Source: a virus. Taken from it: a stretch of 47,731 nucleotides of DNA. Under the pieces are notes generated by a model that did no database searches, was not told the origin of the DNA, and saw nothing but the letters and a program-made list of their open reading frames with translations. Below, piece by piece: positions 7,503 through 16,100 of the stretch (its first letter is position 1; each line of letters starts with the position of its first letter). The stretch is from IMG/VR virus record IMGVR_UViG_3300046008_000898, positions 1-47,731 of that record, one strand, 5' to 3'. The position numbers were made by a program, and so were the translations under genes.

Positions 7503-8522
7503 ATGGCAAGTTTATATAGCACAGATGTATTGATGAGCGTAGTGAATTCGCTTGTCGGAAAGCCCCGCTTTTTTTTAGATAAGTATTTCAACGTTGAGCA
7601 AACAGAAGAATCGGAAGAAATTCATTTTGATGTTGTGGATAAAACCCGCCGTCTAGCTCCATTTGTATCACCTGTGACGCAAGGCAAAATCGTTAAAGAG
7701 CAAGGTTTTACGACTAAAACATTTAAACCTGCTTACATCAAAGTTAAAAACCCGTTTGATGCAAACCGTCCGACACAGCGCGTAGCAGGTGAACGCATTG
7801 GCGGCGAATACTCGGCACAAGACAGAATGGGGCAAATTTTAGCGAAAACGTTACTCGACCATATTGAAATGATTGATTTGCGTTTAGAAGTTATGTCTGC
7901 CGAAGTATTGCGAACAGGTGCTTTAACGATTACAGGTGAAGATTACCCAACTGTGAATCTTAATTTTGGTCGTGATGCTACGTTAAGCACAACGCTAACG
8001 GGTGTAAATAGATGGAGTGACGCAACGTCAAAACCACTGACTAATTTATCGAATTGGTCTTTGCTGATGCTGAAAAAATCAGGCGTGATTGCAACCGATG
8101 TCGTAATGGATATTGATTCGTGGTTAGCGTTTGAGAAAAACAGTGAAGTTCAAACGTATTTAGACCGTTTTCGCGGTACGTCAGCAATCGTTGAAGATGC
8201 AACGTTTGTCGAAGGCGCAACACGAATGGCAACCATTAAAAACTTTAACATTTATGTGTATGCGGGTTGGTATTTAGACCCAGCGGATAACATTGAAAAA
8301 CCAATTGTTCCGTCTGGAACAGTGATGATGTTATCCCCTCAAATCATGGGCGTTCGTGCTTTCGGTGCAATTAAAGATGCAAGCGCAGGGTTTAGGGCTA
8401 TGCCCTATTTCTCAAAAGCATGGGAAGAAGAAGACCCTAGCAGCATTATTTTGCTGACACAATCTGCGCCTTTGATTGTTCCGACGCGCGTCAATGCGTC
8501 GTTTGCGGCAACGGTTCTTTAG
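7503..8522 (+). CDS. major capsid protein, lambda gpE family
   Basis: 339 residues, against 341 for lambda E. Family signatures include PRFFLDKYFNVEQTEESEEIHFDVV near the N terminus, RLAPFVSPVTQGK, MIDLRLEVMSAEVLRTGALTI, and GVIATDVVMDIDSWLAF. It adopts the HK97 fold and forms the icosahedral shell. No long N-terminal delta domain is seen, consistent with a separate scaffold. Confidence 0.93.
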   Translation: MASLYSTDVLMSVVNSLVGKPRFFLDKYFNVEQTEESEEIHFDVVDKTRRLAPFVSPVTQGKIVKEQGFTTKTFKPAYIKVKNPFDANRPTQRVAGERIGGEYSAQDRMGQILAKTLLDHIEMIDLRLEVMSAEVLRTGALTITGEDYPTVNLNFGRDATLSTTLTGVNRWSDATSKPLTNLSNWSLLMLKKSGVIATDVVMDIDSWLAFEKNSEVQTYLDRFRGTSAIVEDATFVEGATRMATIKNFNIYVYAGWYLDPADNIEKPIVPSGTVMMLSPQIMGVRAFGAIKDASAGFRAMPYFSKAWEEEDPSSIILLTQSAPLIVPTRVNASFAATVL

Positions 8523-8530
8523 GTTAAGTC

Positions 8531-9055
8531 ATGATTTGCAACCGCGCGATTGAACTCATAAAGCATTTTGAAAGTTTGCATGATGGTGACCTGACAACTA
8601 TTGCATTAGAGCCAAAACAATGCCCAGCGAAAATTTGGACAATTGGTTTTGGTCACGCGTTGCGAACCCTTGACGGAAAACGGTTTTTGAAAGGTGAAGC
8701 AGATAAGGCGCAAGCCTATGAACGCTTCCCTTCCCTAACCGAAGCGCAAGCCACAAAACTCTTAGCGTTTGATTTGGAAAAATTTGAATTAGACGTTAAG
8801 CGTTTTGCAAAAGTAGAACTCAACGAAAATCAATTGGGCGCGTTAGTGTCATTTGCTTACAACGTGGGTTCGACAGCATTCAAAAATTCAACGTTGTTAC
8901 GCAAATTAAATACCTACGATTTTCAGGGCGCGTCACTTCAATTTCGACGCTGGACAAAATCAGACGGCGTGGAATTACGCGGTTTGATTCGTAGACGAAA
9001 TAATGAAAAACGCTTGTTTTTAGGGCAAGAATTTAATTTTGAGGATGAATCATGA
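8531..9055 (+). CDS. endolysin, GH24 lysozyme
   Basis: 174 residues. The fold signature WTIGFGHALR and the C-terminal LGALVSFAYNVGSTAFKNSTL are typical of T4/P1-type GH24 muramidases, which cut peptidoglycan at lysis. The catalytic Glu is in KHFES and the triad C-x5-T is CPAKIWT. The spacing from Glu to Cys is about 16 residues rather than the usual 8, so there is an insertion. No signal or SAR anchor is visible, so release probably needs the holin encoded next. Its place right after the capsid gene is unusual. Confidence 0.88.
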   Translation: MICNRAIELIKHFESLHDGDLTTIALEPKQCPAKIWTIGFGHALRTLDGKRFLKGEADKAQAYERFPSLTEAQATKLLAFDLEKFELDVKRFAKVELNENQLGALVSFAYNVGSTAFKNSTLLRKLNTYDFQGASLQFRRWTKSDGVELRGLIRRRNNEKRLFLGQEFNFEDES

Positions 9056-9216
9056 ATTGGATTTTAGCGCGTTTAAAAGAGCCATCAACCTATTTGGGCG
9101 CATTTGCGGTGGCAAGTGCTTTTTTCAATATCAATTTAACACCTGAACAACAAGAAGCCATTATGCAGTTATCTATTGCACTGGTTGGTGGTGGTTTAAT
9201 CGTCAGCAAAGGATGA
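9052..9216 (+). CDS. small membrane protein, probable holin
   Basis: 54 residues, ATG overlapping the endolysin stop (ATGA). Sequence MNWILARLKEPSTYLGAFAV, then hydrophobic stretches around 14-26 and 38-50 separated by NLTPEQQEAIM. The layout of a short basic N terminus, the 'KEPSTxxG' motif and two weak membrane helices resembles phage holins. Gene order endolysin-holin supports this. No direct functional evidence. Confidence 0.65.
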   Translation: MNWILARLKEPSTYLGAFAVASAFFNINLTPEQQEAIMQLSIALVGGGLIVSKG

Positions 9217-9223
9217 ACAAGAA

Positions 9224-9601
9224 ATGGAATTAACGAAAGAGGGAATGATGAATGAACGCAGGGCAAACCCAACTGATTATAAATGTACAAAACTCGACAC
9301 ATTTCAAAGTATCGCTGTGACATTACAACGCATTGAATCAAAAGTAGATGATTTAAGTGACGAAATGCGAACCATGATTAAGTTGGAGCAACAAGTTTTG
9401 ACGCAATCAAAAGACATTGAACGCTTGAACAAACAGTTAGACGAACTGCACAACCAAAACAAAGTGTTGTCAGATCGTCTTTTAGAATTGCGCTCAAATT
9501 TTGAAAGCCAAAAACAAAGCATCAGCGTTTATGAGCGTATCGGTTGGGCGTTGGCAACGTGTGCCGCCATTGTTGTTGGTAATAAATTAGGAATTTCATA
9601 A
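9224..9601 (+). CDS. coiled-coil, C-terminally anchored protein (XhlA-like lysis accessory)
   Basis: 125 residues (alternative ATG at 9251). A long coiled coil (about 28-100, TLQRIESKVDDLSDEMRTM then LEQQVLTQSKDIERLNKQL) ends in one membrane helix (YERIGWALATCAAIVVGNKLG). This shape is that of XhlA-type lysis helpers or an inner-membrane spanin-like protein. It follows the holin by 7 bases and its TAA overlaps the next ATG. A lysis role is inferred from shape and position. Confidence 0.5.
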   Translation: MELTKEGMMNERRANPTDYKCTKLDTFQSIAVTLQRIESKVDDLSDEMRTMIKLEQQVLTQSKDIERLNKQLDELHNQNKVLSDRLLELRSNFESQKQSISVYERIGWALATCAAIVVGNKLGIS

Positions 9602-9915
9602 TGTTTGACGTGAACGCACTTAATAAAACCATTATCAACGCGCTGGGCGATAACGAATTAGTCACGCTCACAGACGACAACATCAATTATCAAGTGAAAG
9701 GCGTTTTCACAATTGGCACGGCTGACGTTGACGATTCTTTTAATAACAATAATCAGCCTGTGCGCGGTGTTTATACACTCGAAGTCCTAACAAAAGATTT
9801 GGAAGGCGTTGAATTTAAACGCAACAATAAAGTAACCATTAACGACGTTGAATATCGGATTGATGATTCGCCGCTTGATGTTCACGGCATAACAATGATT
9901 ACGCTTAGAAAATGA
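9601..9915 (+). CDS. head-tail connector, gpFII-like
   Basis: 104 residues, mostly beta (INYQVKGVFTIGTADVDD, VTINDVEYRIDDSPLD). The size and the 'KVTINDxxYRIxD' pattern match phage head-tail joining proteins of the lambda FII type (117 residues), which form the interface where the tail binds. Overlaps its neighbours at both ends (TAATG; next ATG at 9912). Sits in the expected place between capsid and tail terminator. Confidence 0.65.
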   Translation: MFDVNALNKTIINALGDNELVTLTDDNINYQVKGVFTIGTADVDDSFNNNNQPVRGVYTLEVLTKDLEGVEFKRNNKVTINDVEYRIDDSPLDVHGITMITLRK

Positions 9916-10610
9916 CAGATTACATTCGTATAAAACTTGATGATTCTGAATTTATGCGTTTTGCGGAGCAGTTCCCCCGCGCCGTTTATAACGCCCAACG
10001 GTCAGCACATCGTAAAACAGCAACGTGGGCAAGAAAGAAACTCGACATTGAATTGGCGCAAGATTATGACGTTGGCAAGAAAGTTTTTTATAACCCACGC
10101 AAACAAAAGCCTGATTATAAAAGTGGCAAGCGTGGCGAAATGCGTAACAGCTCCAGCAATAGTCGAAAAAAGAAAAGTGACTTTTTCAGTACGGTTACGT
10201 CGGGTTCAAACCCATTGCCGTTCAAAGCCAGTGCTGACAATTCGTTTGTTGGTAAATTAACCCAATTACAAAGCGGCGCAAAAGCAGGTAGTCATTTTGT
10301 CGAAAAGGGTTTTGTTGCCACGATGCGAAATAGCTCAAATATCACCGCTATTTTTAAACGAACGGGTGGACATACTGCGTCAAGGGTAATGCTTAGACCG
10401 TCTAAAAAATACCCAAATGGCAGACTTTCAACCAAACAATTTAAAGCAAAAATTGCAATGGAATATCTCCCACTTGAAAAAACGAACACCAAAATGAACG
10501 CGATTGAATCAATTGTTAGTGCGAAATTTAAAGATAACTTTGAAACCAAAATGAGCGAATACATTGCTCGCGGCATCATTGTTGACGACACACAAACAGG
10601 ATTAGATTAA
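9912..10610 (+). CDS. tail completion protein, gpZ-like
   Basis: 232 basic residues. An N-terminal helix, FPRAVYNAQRSAHRKTATWARKK, and a Lys/Arg-rich middle resemble the lambda gpZ minor tail family, which completes the tail at the end that joins the head. Longer than lambda Z (192). Its order between the FII-like and U-like genes is exactly the lambda order. Confidence 0.65.
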   Translation: MTDYIRIKLDDSEFMRFAEQFPRAVYNAQRSAHRKTATWARKKLDIELAQDYDVGKKVFYNPRKQKPDYKSGKRGEMRNSSSNSRKKKSDFFSTVTSGSNPLPFKASADNSFVGKLTQLQSGAKAGSHFVEKGFVATMRNSSNITAIFKRTGGHTASRVMLRPSKKYPNGRLSTKQFKAKIAMEYLPLEKTNTKMNAIESIVSAKFKDNFETKMSEYIARGIIVDDTQTGLD

Positions 10611-11030
10611 ATGACTTATCACGCCCAACAAGCCCTAATCGACAAAATCAGCACGATTCCTGATTTCTTGTTAGTCACGAATTCAAGTTTTTCACCAACT
10701 GACCAAACGATTATGTCACAAACGCCTGCGGTGTGCGTGATTCCAGGTGAAGCGGAATATGAAAACATTATTTCTGGCAATTATTTAATTGTTCACGAAT
10801 TCTACGAAATTCACGTTGTGATTCAACATGAAACCAATGATGCAAACCACACGCTAACTGAAGCCTTAGCGGGTGGTTTGCTATCAAAGGTTTTAACCGT
10901 TGTTAATAAATACCGTCCGACTGGTTATACAGACGGCTTTTCACCTGTTAAGCGTTTGCGTCCGCAATACTTTGAAACCGAAGGCTTTGCAGTTTTTACT
11001 TTAGTTGTATCAATTAAAACAATTTCTTAA
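10611..11030 (+). CDS. tail terminator, gpU/Gp37-like
   Basis: 139 residues, alpha/beta. It begins TYHAQQALIDKISTIPDFLLV and has VHEFYEIHVVIQHETND in the middle, typical of Gp37/tail-terminator folds. It would cap the tail tube when tape length is reached. It starts immediately after the previous stop. The ribosome binding site for the tube gene lies downstream of it. Confidence 0.65.
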   Translation: MTYHAQQALIDKISTIPDFLLVTNSSFSPTDQTIMSQTPAVCVIPGEAEYENIISGNYLIVHEFYEIHVVIQHETNDANHTLTEALAGGLLSKVLTVVNKYRPTGYTDGFSPVKRLRPQYFETEGFAVFTLVVSIKTIS

Positions 11031-11058
11031 AACTACTCCTTTATATATAGGTCACAAC

Positions 11059-11898
11059 ATGGCATTAGATAAACCCTTTAGTTCACAAGACGCAACATTG
11101 CGGATTTTTGACAATAGCACCGCAGGACAACAAACTGCATTAAACACACTGATTAGCGCATTAGAAATACCGAATTTAGATTCTGCTCAAAGACAAGCCC
11201 TTTTTGCAACGTATGTTTCGACCGTTGGCACAAGTGGCACTTACACCGTCACTGCCGCGACAGGCTTACCCAATAGCAACGTTGACGGCGCGTCATCAGG
11301 AACGTGGACGCATACTGCAACAGGTTCAAGCGGCACATTCAGCTCAACCTCATCAAGCGGCACGGCAGCTGCAGGGACATTGACTATTTTAGTCAAAGGG
11401 ACATTGACATCAACCACCGTTGCACCGACTACGTTTGTTTATGCCAAAGGTGCGCCAAGCGCAGCAGGTACAGTGTCAGCCACATTTGTAGCGGGCGTTG
11501 GTAACAGCGCGTTAATTGATTGCATTACCGCTTACGGTGATACAGGCGATAAAACAATCATTAATTCAGCTCAACTCCTCAATCGCCAAGGCACATTTAA
11601 AGGCAAAGGTTCAACAGATGCAGGTGAATGGTCGTTTGATTTACTCGAAAAAGTGGCTGACGCGGGTCAAATTTTGGTCAACAAAGCGAAAGATGACAGA
11701 TCATTGAATGCAAACCGTGTATTTATTCAATCGTTTAATTCCAGCAATGACGGCTCGGAAATGCAACGTTGGTATGCGATCGGAATGGTGACATCGATTA
11801 CGTCAAGCACAAGTAAAGATGCGTTTGTACCGTTAAAAGTTTCGGTTGCTTTGCAAGATGGACAAGTTCGCTCACCTGTTGCTATCGCAGGCATTTAA
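11059..11898 (+). CDS. major tail tube protein, gpV-like
   Basis: 279 residues from ATG 11059. The start at 11005 only overlaps the terminator gene. It has a beta-rich body and a Ser/Thr/Gly-rich low-complexity insert at about 55-125 (TATGSSGTFSSTSSSGTAAA). The C-terminal part (LLEKVADAGQILVNKAKDDRS; MQRWYAIGMVTSITSS) is characteristic of siphophage tail tubes. The insert may form a surface domain on the tube. The chaperone pair G/GT follows directly, as in lambda. Confidence 0.8.
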   Translation: MALDKPFSSQDATLRIFDNSTAGQQTALNTLISALEIPNLDSAQRQALFATYVSTVGTSGTYTVTAATGLPNSNVDGASSGTWTHTATGSSGTFSSTSSSGTAAAGTLTILVKGTLTSTTVAPTTFVYAKGAPSAAGTVSATFVAGVGNSALIDCITAYGDTGDKTIINSAQLLNRQGTFKGKGSTDAGEWSFDLLEKVADAGQILVNKAKDDRSLNANRVFIQSFNSSNDGSEMQRWYAIGMVTSITSSTSKDAFVPLKVSVALQDGQVRSPVAIAGI

Positions 11899-11965
11899 TT
11901 TTTATCGACCGCGTTGCAATGGTGTGACGCGGTACTTTTTAACTTCAAAAATAGGATTCAAAAAA

Positions 11966-12388
11966 ATGGCATTAAAAGACAGTTTTAGCGTTAGCAAACA
12001 CGGCGAAATCACAGCAAAACTTGCATTAAATGACGAAAATGATGCGCCTGAAATTGCGTCAAACGGTAAGCAAGTGATTATTGAATTGCACAATGAACAT
12101 TCAAAAGCCTTCAAATCTGCAAAATTCAAAGCCACGCAATCGTATCGTTTGATTATTCAAAAAGGCAAACAAGATACGCTCGCGGCAGAAGAAGCGCGTG
12201 ACGTGAATATGTTAGCGGCTGCCTTTGTTGACTGGGAAAACATGGAAGGTGAAGACGGTCAACCGCTCGAATTTACGCCTGAAAATGTGCAAAACATCTT
12301 GAAAGAATACCCACACATTCGTCAGCAAGTGAATCAATTTGTGGCGAACTTGAACGAGTTTGTAAAAAAAACGTCGTTGGCTGCATAA
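11966..12388 (+). CDS. tail assembly chaperone G
   Basis: 140 residues from ATG 11966. Acidic, alpha/beta, ending FVKKTSLAA. In lambda-type phages G and its frameshifted form GT bind the tape measure protein and recruit tube subunits. Here the zero frame passes through an A8 run (12364-12371) and stops at 12388. A -1 slip on that run opens directly into the next ORF. Sits between tube and tape genes as expected. Confidence 0.8.
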   Translation: MALKDSFSVSKHGEITAKLALNDENDAPEIASNGKQVIIELHNEHSKAFKSAKFKATQSYRLIIQKGKQDTLAAEEARDVNMLAAAFVDWENMEGEDGQPLEFTPENVQNILKEYPHIRQQVNQFVANLNEFVKKTSLAA

Positions 12389-12792
12389 CCCATGCAAAAA
12401 AGTTGGCGTGGCTTAACACTGCGCCAACTAGCGATAGCAAAGAAAAATCAAAAAGTCGCCTTGAAAATCGCAAGGCGGCTTTGAAATACAAATTATTGAC
12501 ACAAGAAAAATTCAATGAATTTATCAAAACACCTGACATTGATTTTGAATTTCAACATCTAATCGATTGGATTTATGAAATTGGCTTTGCAGAATCAAAT
12601 GGATTTGGTGCAGTCGTGATGAGTTATTCAGAAATTGAAGCATGGAAAAATGCTACTAAAAACGATGCAACACCGTTTGACGTGATGATGATTAGAAATA
12701 TGTCGAATGCTTATATTTCGATGCAAGAAGAAGCAAAAAATTCTGATTGTGAAGACCCGCTAATTGAATTTAAAAAAGAATATGAATACTGA
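12370..12792 (+). CDS. T extension of chaperone GT, reached by -1 frameshift
   Basis: This frame has no convincing start of its own. It is continuous with G after a -1 slip at GTAAAAAAAACG: the frameshifted reading gives NVVGCITHAKKLAWLNTAPTS and continues for about 140 codons. T contains LLTQEKFNEFIKTPDIDFEFQ and a helical C terminus. In lambda the T domain contacts the tube protein. The slippery stretch is A AAA AAA, a standard -1 type. It ends at TGA 12790-12792. Confidence 0.75.
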   Translation, partial: NVVGCITHAKKLAWLNTAPTSDSKEKSKSRLENRKAALKYKLLTQEKFNEFIKTPDIDFEFQHLIDWIYEIGFAESNGFGAVVMSYSEIEAWKNATKNDATPFDVMMIRNMSNAYISMQEEAKNSDCEDPLIEFKKEYEY

Positions 12793-13168
12793 AATTAAGT
12801 TTTACAAAATTGATAATTACGATATTGAAAAGTTCATTTTGAACCGTGAAAACGGTATGCCACAACTTCTTATTTCAGGCATTGAAAAAAACGGTTCAGC
12901 TTTGATTATTTCAAAAGTAGATATTGAAAGGATTAAAAAAGAACGTCCTTATCTTAGAACAAATCTAGTTGGCATTGAAATTCAAGCGGGTGTTGATCGT
13001 GGATACTACACGGGTTATGTCGGCGAAGTTATCAATATCAAAAAGGTAAATGGAATTGAAGCCAACATTTACAAATTCAATGTCATTGAAAAACATGAAA
13101 CCTGTGCATGGTCTCGGGGTTTACTCCCAAATTACAACAACAAAAGTCTTACTGTATCGTTTCAATAA
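12782..13168 (+). CDS. hypothetical protein between chaperone and tape measure
   Basis: 128 residues from ATG 12782, inside the end of T. AT-rich, with Lys- and Ile-rich sequence (IKFYKIDNYDIEKFILNRE). No domain recognised. Lambda has no gene in this slot, so it may be an insertion. It is beta-rich in its middle part (YTGYVGEVINIKKVNGIEA). It ends 14 bases before the tape measure start. Confidence 0.55.
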   Translation: MNTEIKFYKIDNYDIEKFILNRENGMPQLLISGIEKNGSALIISKVDIERIKKERPYLRTNLVGIEIQAGVDRGYYTGYVGEVINIKKVNGIEANIYKFNVIEKHETCAWSRGLLPNYNNKSLTVSFQ

Positions 13169-13182
13169 ATTTGGAATAAAAA

Positions 13183-16100
13183 ATGGCTACTCAAAATCGT
13201 ACAACCCTCGTTATTGATGCTAATACGCAAGGCGCACAAGAAGGCGTTAAGCGTTTGGCTACCGATATGCAAGGCGCAAAACGTCAAGCCACCGATTTGG
13301 CGACTGAATTTAATCGATTAAATTTAGCGATTTCGGGCGGTTCGTCAGCGTTTGGTGCATTGCGTAATTTATTAGGTTCGTTAGGTTTTGGGTTAGCGAT
13401 TCACGATATTGCTAATTACATGGATGCGTGGATGAATTTGAATGCGCGTCTTAAACTCGTTACAAGCTCTTTTCAAGAATTCAAAACCGCACAACAAGGC
13501 GTGTTTGATATTGCTCAATCTACGCGGCAAGGCTTAAAAGAAACAGCGGATTTGTATTATAAAGTTACGGATGCTGTAAAAGGATTTGGGAAAACTCAAC
13601 AAGATGTTTTGCAGCACGTTAAAGCTGTAAATCAGGCAATAATAATTTCAGGTTCTTCACCAGAATCTTCTAAGGCGGCTTTAACTCAATACATTCAAAG
13701 TATTCAAGGGGTCATGCAAGGCGATGAAGCCCGCAGTTTGCGTGAACAAGCACCTCGCCTATTCCGTGCAATTCGTGAAAACATTGAATTTGAAACGGGT
13801 AAATTCGGTGTTTCTCAAATGAAATTCAAACAAATGCTTTCTGATGGACTGGTTGACACTAAAAAGTTATTTGATGCAATGGAACGTGCTGCGCCGCAAT
13901 TAAACAAAGAATTTGAATTACTCCCTTTAACAATCGGTCAAGCATGGACCATGCTTGAAAACCAAATGTTAAAGTTTATCGGCTCACAAGGTGAATCAAC
14001 AGGAATGTTCACGGCGGTGGCGAATGGCGTGAAATTGCTTGCTGATAATATCGGTAATTTAGTCAATGTTTTAGGTGTTGGCGTTGCAAGTTGGGCGGCT
14101 TACAAAGCAATGGTGTTTCTTAACATTGAAGGTATGGTTTCCGCTGGAAAAGCTAATGAAACCCGTTTAGCTGGTATTGCAACAACAACCGCCGCCATTG
14201 AAACAAGCACTGCGGCTGAATTAAATTCAGCTCGAATAAGAATGACGCTAATTGAACGCAACACAGCGGCAATTGCTTTTCAAATGAACGCAGAAAAAGC
14301 CTTGCATTTAGCACGCCTTGAATACAATGCAATTTCTGCAACGATATATAACCCACGCGCAACATTTGACCCGACCGCATGGATAGCTGCCAGAGAAAAA
14401 TTAAATCTTTTGACGCAAGTTACGCATGAAGCAACAGTAGCAACCCGAACAAACGCTGTTTCAATGACTGAGCGAATGGCAGCGACTAACACGCTAAATA
14501 TGGCAACGTTAGCACATACAACCGCAATGCAAGCAAACACGGTTGCACAAGCAGAAGCCGCTTTTGCAGCAAGTTATACAGGCAAAGCCTTCGGATTTTT
14601 AAAAGCAATTGTTATTGGCGTAAAAGACGAAGTTTTAATTTTAACCGCTGTAATGATGCGTAATCCTTGGATTGCGGCAGCAACGGCATTAGCCGCACTT
14701 GCAACTGCCGCGTATGCGTATCGCGATTCGTTGATTGAATTACAAGGTGAACACGTTACATTGGGTTCTGCCATAAAAGCATCGTGGGAAACTATTACAG
14801 AACCATCTAAAAATTGGTTTAATTCAATGGGTAATTATATTGATGAATTACTCAAAAAATTTGAACCATTAACCGAAAAAATCAAATCACTTATCCCGAA
14901 TTCAGTAAGCACTATTAACAACGGATTTGGCTTAGTATCCGATTTCATGATGAACGGCGGATTGCTAAAAATGGCATTTCCTGACATTGGAAAAAGAGCA
15001 GCGGCAAACGATACGTTAATAAAATTACAAGCTGATCAAAAAGCCGCTTTAGACAAAAACGAAAAAGATGCTTATAAAACAAGCAAGGCAACGGATTTAT
15101 TTGAAGGTTTAAAAGGTGATGCGGGTGGATTGAATAACGCCGAAAATCACCAGAAAAAAATTGCTGAAATTTACATGAAAGAAATCCGTATCAATCAAAT
15201 TTATACGGAAGAAATCAAAGCTAATAACGCTGTTTTAATCCAAGCCAAAAAAGACCATAACGTTGAAAATGAAAAAATAGCACAGCAAGCTATTGATGAC
15301 GCGCAAAAAAATCTAATTGCGACAAAATCACTCGCTGACCAGTTAATTCAAAAAGAAAACGATGCGCTTGCTCAATTGAATAAAAAAGATACTGGAAATA
15401 ATGCGCTAGAAAAAGAAATTGCGGCAAAACGCGCACTAATGAAAGAATATCAGTCATTGATGATTGACGAATTAGCAATGAAACATGGTGTTCCACCAAA
15501 TTTAGTTAAAGCAACCGCAACAATTGAATCATCATGGAATCCTGATGCAATCAGTCCTGTTGGTGCGCGTGGATTATTGCAAGTTATGCCTGCAAATTTT
15601 CAACACTTAGGAATCACCCCCGAAGATGTTAAAAATGAAAAAGTAATGACTGACAAATCTATCGCATTTTTAAAAGAAAATTGGATTGCGGCAGGAAAAG
15701 ACATAGAGAAGTTTTGGGTGCTTTGGAATCAAGGACATTTAAACAAAGACAAAGAAACGGGTGCGTTTTCAATGTCGCTACAGGCGGATGAAACACAAAA
15801 AGGATTGCCGAAATTAAAAGAAGCCTATAAACAAGTTGGCGGCGAATTAAGCGCATTAACTGACCTGGAACACGCGCATACAAAAGCATTAACTGAGCAA
15901 GAACAAGCTGCAAAGAAAATTGCTGATTCAAAGCAGCGCATTTATGAAAGCACGGCAATCGGCAAGTATTTAACCGATATGAAAGAGCTTGATACACTTT
16001 ATGGCAACGATAAAAGATCAAATACTTATCAAGAAAACGCTGTAAAAATCGCTGATACATTCTTGAAATCCACCGTTGATTTGAATGCTTACAATCAATC

